Part shown: positions 59,539-64,000 of the stretch, in pieces
Layout: every line of letters begins with the position of its first letter
Numbering within the stretch: the first letter of the stretch is position 1
Origin: Paenibacillus_E qinlingensis
GTDB taxonomy: Bacteria > Bacillota > Bacilli > Paenibacillales > NBRC-103111
Length of the DNA: 64,000 nt
Reading direction: 5' to 3'
NCBI RefSeq assembly: GCF_028746185.1
Contig: NZ_JAQIVH010000029.1
Span: forward strand, 1 to 64,000
The notes under the pieces: model-generated
Told to the model about the DNA's origin: nothing
Database searches by the model: none
What the model saw: the letters and a program-made list of their open reading frames with translations, nothing else
Translations under genes and position numbers: made by a program

Positions 59539-59557
59539 AGGGAAGGGAAGGCTGTCT

Positions 59558-59818
59558 ATGCAATACGATGATGATGTGAAAAAGCGTTTAAAACGCATGG
59601 AAGGCCAGATTCGTGGTATTTTACGGATGATGGAGGAAGAACAGGACTGTAAAGATGTCGTGAGTCAAATTTCTGCTGTCCGCAGCGCTGCCGATAAAGC
59701 GATCGCCACCATCGTGGCTGTCAACTTGGAGAACTGTATTAAAGAGGAACAGGAAGCGGGCAGAGACACAAGTAAGATCGTGAAGCAAGCTGTAGAATTG
59801 TTAGTTAAAAGCAGATAA
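59558..59818 (+). CDS. cstR: Persulfide-sensing repressor CstR
   Basis: This 86-residue CsoR-family all-helical repressor has cysteines at positions 31 and 60, exactly the CstR pair. The histidine that binds copper in CsoR is replaced by Asn56 (VAVNLENC), so copper sensing is unlikely. The N-terminal KKRLKRMEGQIRGI helix and the C-terminal helix fit the family. Persulfides should crosslink Cys31 and Cys60 between subunits and release the ATACCC operators seen upstream of cstB and of itself. Confidence 0.93.
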   Translation: MQYDDDVKKRLKRMEGQIRGILRMMEEEQDCKDVVSQISAVRSAADKAIATIVAVNLENCIKEEQEAGRDTSKIVKQAVELLVKSR

Positions 59819-59845
59819 AGACATGCTACAGGAAAGAGGCAGATT

Positions 59846-60247
59846 ATGGATAGTAATATGATTTTCAATATCGTGGCACTCGGTTTTATCGTGTTTTTCT
59901 TCTATTCCCGGTTTGCAGGTGTCAAAGGGCTGCGCAATCTATCATCCGATCAATTTCAAGAGGCCATGGACAAGGACAAGCATGTTCTCATTGACGTGCG
60001 TGAGCCCGGTGAAGTGAAGCAAGGCTACATCCCAGGAGCGGTGAATATCCCATTGTCCTCGATGGGAAGAAGATTAAGCGAGATTCCGAAGGATCGTCCC
60101 ATCTATTTGTATTGCCGAAGTGGCATGAGGAGTAAACAAGCTGCGAGAGTTCTTCGGAAAAATGGGTTCAGCGAGTTGTCCCATCTGAAGGGCGGTATGA
60201 TGGCGTGGAAGGGCAGTTTGACGCAGCAAAGCAGCGGTGGGGCATAA
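59846..60247 (+). CDS. Membrane-anchored rhodanese
   Basis: This 133-residue protein has one N-terminal membrane segment (about residues 5-22) and a rhodanese domain with active-site cysteine in YCRSGMRSKQAARVL. GAAAGAGGC precedes the ATG. It lies 27 bp after cstR, below the same operator, and probably handles sulfane sulfur at the inner face of the membrane. Confidence 0.9.
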   Translation: MDSNMIFNIVALGFIVFFFYSRFAGVKGLRNLSSDQFQEAMDKDKHVLIDVREPGEVKQGYIPGAVNIPLSSMGRRLSEIPKDRPIYLYCRSGMRSKQAARVLRKNGFSELSHLKGGMMAWKGSLTQQSSGGA

Positions 60248-60266
60248 AAAGGAATAGCATAGGGTA

Positions 60267-60304
60267 AAGCTGGCAGCGATAAATTCGTTGTCGGCTTTTT
60301 TTTT
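60267..60304 (+). terminator. Terminator of the sulfur operon
   Basis: AGCTGGCAGCGA pairs with TCGTTGTCGGCT (several G-T pairs) around a 5-nt loop, followed by nine T. Confidence 0.82.
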
Positions 60305-60460
60305 GCCAAAATAGATAAAATCGGATAACGATGTATAAATCGTCTCGTATCTTTGACGACCGGATTCGTCCTATATTTATCCATGTAATCCATCCATAAA
60401 GGGAAGTGAGTAACGAGTAGCGCAGTGGTTAGGCAAAATGAAATCGAGGAGGATATATTT

Positions 60461-63400
60461 ATGAGGAAAACCGTTATATGGTTGTTACTTTGCACCATGT
60501 TGGTTGCATTGTTTCCAACGATGTCAACGCGCGTTCAGGCAGCAAGTTTTCTTAATGTGCTTAATCCCGGGTTCGAAGAAACAACGGTGAGTCAATCGAA
60601 ACTGATACCGACGAATTGGACCACATCCTTATGGAGTAGAACGACACCCGTGGATACAAGCGTAACGACAGCCGTGTACAGCAGCGGGACAAAATCACTT
60701 TCAATTAGTGCAACGGATGCTGGAGCTGCTGGTTGGACATCCAAAGCGATTCCGGTTGACGGCAGTGCTCAAACGATCAAAACCACAGTGAAAGTGAAGA
60801 AGTCGGGAGATTATGCCGGCAATAATCCTTGGGTTTTTATCAGCTATGGAAATAGTGGTACTTTCCTGGGAATAAGCTCATCCAACATGACCACCGTAAG
60901 CAGCACAGAATGGACAGAGATCACGTTAACGGTCAACAGCAGTCAGTTTCCTGCGGGGACGAATATGCTCTGGTTGAACTTGGCGACATCGAAAGCAGGC
61001 AGTGCAAGCAACGCCGGAACACTCTATTACGACGATGTAACGATGGAACTGCTGGATATGGAGGCGCCAACAGCTCCAACTAATCTTGCCATTACGGGTC
61101 AAACGGCGACGAGTGTTACTCTTGCATGGAACGCCTCAACGGATAACGTTGGCATTCAAGGGTACGAAGTTTACAACGGTACAACGCTGATTGGATCCAC
61201 GACAGGGTTAACGTATTCCGTAAGCGCTCTCAACGCGGGTACCAATTATACGTTTACTGTAAAAGGGAAAGATGCGGCGGGCAATCTATCTGTGTCCAGC
61301 AACGCTGTAAGTCTGAGCACGCCGATTGTAGTAAGCATCGCCAATCCTGGGTTTGAGATCACGACGCCAAGTGGAAATAAGCTTGTTCCTGTCAATTGGA
61401 ATTCGAACTTATGGTCGCGAACGACGCCGGTGGATACAGGGGTAACGACGCTTGAGGCCAATAGCGGAACTAACGCCATGTATATCAGCGCAGTGGATGC
61501 AGGAGCCGCAGGTTGGGTATCCAAGACGATGACAATTGATAATAACATGCAAATCAAAGCGACGGTGAAGGTCAAGAAGTCGGCCGATTATGTCGGCAAT
61601 GATCCGTGGGTTTTCTTCAGTTATGCGAAAAATGGATCCTTTCTTGGCACCGTAGTTGCGCCAAGTGTGGCACTGAGCAGTACGGAATGGAGAGAGATTT
61701 CAGTGACTTTGAATACGGCTACCCTGCCGACAGGCACGAATAACTTGCAGTTGAATCTAGCGACGCTGCGTGGCGGCAGTGCTAGCCAACAAGGGACGCT
61801 GTATTATGATGACGCTACGATTGAATTAATTCCAGACACGGCAGCGCCAAGCGCGCCAACGAATCTCCACGCCGTAGGTCAGACGGCAGGAAGTGTTGAT
61901 TTGGCTTGGAACGCCTCGACCGATAATATCGGGGTGACGGGTTACAATATTTATAAAGACACGGCGTTGGTGGGGACTGTGACTGGTTTAACTTTTACGG
62001 CAAGTGGCCTGATCGCAGCCAATAGTTATACGTTTACGGTGAAAGCCTTCGATGCTGCGGGGAATGTGTCCCCAGCAAGTCAGGCCTTTGTGACTAACGA
62101 TACGCAGCCGCCGACAGTGCCAACTAACTTAACGGCATCCGACATTAAGATGAAGAGTATCACGCTCACCTGGGACCCGTCAACCGACAATGGGGGCGTA
62201 ACAGGCTACGAGATTAACGATGGTACGAAGCTAGTAGCAACCGTCACCGGGGTGACCTATACGGTTACAGGCCTCGAAGCCTATAGTGGATATGCGTTTA
62301 CGGTGAAAGCGAGAGATGGTTCGGGCAATGCATCGTCTGCGAGCAATGCTGTCAATGTGCTTACGTCGAGCTATTATGATGTAGCGAATCCTGGTTTCGA
62401 AGAAACGAAGACAAGCGGAATGAAACTTGTTCCTGTTAGTTGGAGTTCTACCTCATGGAGCGGGGCAAGCGGAGTCGATATGGGCAGTACTTCGGCAACG
62501 GTCAATAGCGGTTCGAACGCGGTATATATCAACTCGACAAGTACGGGAGCAGCAGGGTTTTCATCCAAAATGATCCCGATTGACAGCGGAATGCAAACCA
62601 TTAAGATTTCGGTAAAAGCCAAGAAATCGGCTGAATATGCAGGGAATGGCTCTTGGGTGTTCATCAGCTACTTTAAGGATGGTACCTTCCTCGGCACGGC
62701 TGAGGCTAACACGCCAACTTTGAGCAGCACGGTGTGGACGGATATTTCATTTACGATAGATAATAGTCAGTTTCCGGTAGGAACGAATCAAGTTCAGTTG
62801 AATGTAGCGACAACGAAATTAAAGGACGTCCCGAATACAGGAACAATTTATTACGACGACGTCAGCATGCAGTCCGTTGAATATTTCCCGCTGAAGGCAG
62901 AAGCTTATGCAAACTGGTGGAAGATCGGCCAGAATGTGGTGTTCAAGGCGGTCCCAGATCAGTTGCCCCTTTCCGTGCAAACGTTGACGGGGACGGTTTA
63001 TGATACGGATAACCAGGTTGTTGGGCAAGTTACGGTAGATCGATCAACGTTACTGACAACGGGATGGAGTTGGACACCTAGCCACGAAGGGTACTACGAA
63101 ATCGCCTTTGACTATACGAAACAAGGGATTACGGGAACGCTTCCGCTCCAACAATCGTACCGGATCTTTTCTAATCCGAAGAAAACGGCAGCAGAATTTG
63201 TACGTAATCGAACGTCCGTGGCTGTCGTAGAAAGTCAGTCCATAAGCAAAGCGGATCGTAATCCGCTGTTTGGATTCAGTAATGGTTTTAGTGATTTAAG
63301 GGCGATAGAACTCGCAGATTTAATTGGTTTTGACTTTGCGAGAATTCATACGATCCCATGGGGAGGGCAATTCGGCGATACGAACATGGCCATTGAAAAG

Positions 63401-64000
63401 AGTCGTGGTGTGTTTAATTGGGCAGGACTTGATGAACATGTCAATAAATTGCAAAGCGTTGGCATGGACATCATCGGCAACATTGTATTTACACCGAAGT
63501 GGGCATCTTCCTCGGAAGATACAACCATTTATATCGGCGTTCCTGGTTATGCTGCTTATGCCCCAACCGACATGAATGATTTTGCTAATTTCCTGCGGGC
63601 GCTTGTCGCGCGGTATGGCGATCGGATTTCCACATGGGAAATATGGAATGAACCTCATTTGAAAGGCGGAAGTATTTTCTGGCATGATACACCAGAGAAG
63701 TTCGTGGAGTTACTACGTACGGGTTATGAGACGATTAAAAGTGTTCAGCCGAATTCCGAGATTTGGATCGGAGGCATGGGAGGCCATCGCTATTTGCCTT
63801 TCTATAATGAATTGCTGCGTCTTGGCGGAGCTAATTATTTTGATAAGTTGGCGCTTCATGGGAAGCTACCGGATCCCAAAGAGTACCAAGCTTATGATCA
63901 AAGGTACAATGTACCTTCAAAGACGTGGGTGTCTTCGGAGAGCCATGCAGGGCTCATCAATGCTTCGGAAACAACATCTATCCAATCAGAGCCGGTAATT
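60461..64000 (+). CDS. Secreted modular glycoside hydrolase, 3'-truncated by window
   Basis: The frame is open from ATG (after GAGGAGG) to the last base, 1180 codons. Signal peptide is about 1-27 with cleavage near VQA. Modules in order: CBM-like domain (about 30-200, opening NPGFEE), FN3 (203-288), CBM-like (292-460), FN3 (463-546), FN3 (549-635), CBM-like (640-805), a linker beta domain (806-905), then a TIM-barrel glycosidase from about 930. The acid/base candidate is Glu1064 in TWEIWNEPH and the nucleophile candidate is Glu1160 in KTWVSSESH, as in clan GH-A families such as GH39. The three CBM-like modules share the NPGFE, AGAAGW and NLAT blocks, showing internal duplication. Substrate is presumably a plant polysaccharide. 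Confidence 0.88.
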   Translation, partial: MRKTVIWLLLCTMLVALFPTMSTRVQAASFLNVLNPGFEETTVSQSKLIPTNWTTSLWSRTTPVDTSVTTAVYSSGTKSLSISATDAGAAGWTSKAIPVDGSAQTIKTTVKVKKSGDYAGNNPWVFISYGNSGTFLGISSSNMTTVSSTEWTEITLTVNSSQFPAGTNMLWLNLATSKAGSASNAGTLYYDDVTMELLDMEAPTAPTNLAITGQTATSVTLAWNASTDNVGIQGYEVYNGTTLIGSTTGLTYSVSALNAGTNYTFTVKGKDAAGNLSVSSNAVSLSTPIVVSIANPGFEITTPSGNKLVPVNWNSNLWSRTTPVDTGVTTLEANSGTNAMYISAVDAGAAGWVSKTMTIDNNMQIKATVKVKKSADYVGNDPWVFFSYAKNGSFLGTVVAPSVALSSTEWREISVTLNTATLPTGTNNLQLNLATLRGGSASQQGTLYYDDATIELIPDTAAPSAPTNLHAVGQTAGSVDLAWNASTDNIGVTGYNIYKDTALVGTVTGLTFTASGLIAANSYTFTVKAFDAAGNVSPASQAFVTNDTQPPTVPTNLTASDIKMKSITLTWDPSTDNGGVTGYEINDGTKLVATVTGVTYTVTGLEAYSGYAFTVKARDGSGNASSASNAVNVLTSSYYDVANPGFEETKTSGMKLVPVSWSSTSWSGASGVDMGSTSATVNSGSNAVYINSTSTGAAGFSSKMIPIDSGMQTIKISVKAKKSAEYAGNGSWVFISYFKDGTFLGTAEANTPTLSSTVWTDISFTIDNSQFPVGTNQVQLNVATTKLKDVPNTGTIYYDDVSMQSVEYFPLKAEAYANWWKIGQNVVFKAVPDQLPLSVQTLTGTVYDTDNQVVGQVTVDRSTLLTTGWSWTPSHEGYYEIAFDYTKQGITGTLPLQQSYRIFSNPKKTAAEFVRNRTSVAVVESQSISKADRNPLFGFSNGFSDLRAIELADLIGFDFARIHTIPWGGQFGDTNMAIEKSRGVFNWAGLDEHVNKLQSVGMDIIGNIVFTPKWASSSEDTTIYIGVPGYAAYAPTDMNDFANFLRALVARYGDRISTWEIWNEPHLKGGSIFWHDTPEKFVELLRTGYETIKSVQPNSEIWIGGMGGHRYLPFYNELLRLGGANYFDKLALHGKLPDPKEYQAYDQRYNVPSKTWVSSESHAGLINASETTSIQSEPVI

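Overview
The window reads as a chromosomal segment of a Gram-positive, low-to-moderate GC endospore-former of the Paenibacillus type. Support for this comes from the Bacillus-order pur operon under a purine riboswitch with PurBox-like sites, puc-type purine catabolism genes, a YesMN/LplABC-type sugar-uptake locus, strong AGGAGG ribosome binding sites with frequent GTG/TTG starts, a PurF with a long LWTGDYYNE-type presequence, and lipoproteins with class II lipoboxes. Nearly all genes lie on the + strand. The assignment rests on gene content and recall of families; no search was run.

Layout. 1-640: the 3' end of a 5S rRNA with its terminator, then a repeat-rich spacer. 643-1787: a paired short-chain chromate transporter. 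2102-6330: a nucleoside/purine-type ABC transporter (tandem ATPase, two permeases) with a guanine-deaminase-like enzyme. 6331-7573: an array of small palindromes and a 0.7-kb purine-rich minisatellite. 7574-23552: a purine catabolic block that should carry xanthine and urate to ureidoglycine and beyond (pucL, pucM, pucH, pucF, pucG, pucA, pucB, pucC, pucD, pucE). It is augmented by a gamma-glutamyltranspeptidase-family hydrolase, a BMP-type lipoprotein and a Rieske oxygenase. The hydrolase and oxygenase recall HpxW and HpxD of the Klebsiella hpx pathway.

23679-27846: what I regard as the most interesting locus, a complete ComQXPA-type quorum-sensing system in rearranged order. A 66-residue ComX-like pheromone precursor ending in Trp-Trp is encoded divergently from comP-comA-comQ. 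28487-38101: a YesN/YesM two-component pair, an LplB/LplC/LplA-type ABC transporter, a second binding protein and a signal-less pectin methylesterase, probably for uptake and use of pectin-derived oligosaccharides. Both transcription units share a 15-bp box just upstream of their promoters. 38502-39812: a Fur-like protein reduced to its DNA-binding domain, a YdeI-family protein and a VOC protein.

40073-54197: PurBox-like sites, a guanine-type riboswitch and purEKBCSQLFMNHD, with five 61-bp hairpin-bearing tandem repeats between purN and purH. 54481-57000: a 42-residue membrane protein, a lipoprotein amidase, a DODA-type dioxygenase and a DCC-family protein. 57125-60304: a CstR-regulated reactive-sulfur operon (persulfide dioxygenase/rhodanese, TusA-like, DsrE-like, CstR, anchored rhodanese) with three visible CstR-type operators. 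60461-64000: the first 1180 codons of a secreted modular glycoside hydrolase that runs off the window.

Two families of dispersed intergenic repeats and several purine-rich tandem repeats, all purine-rich on the + strand, punctuate the gaps. No transposase, integrase, tRNA or CRISPR array was recognised.
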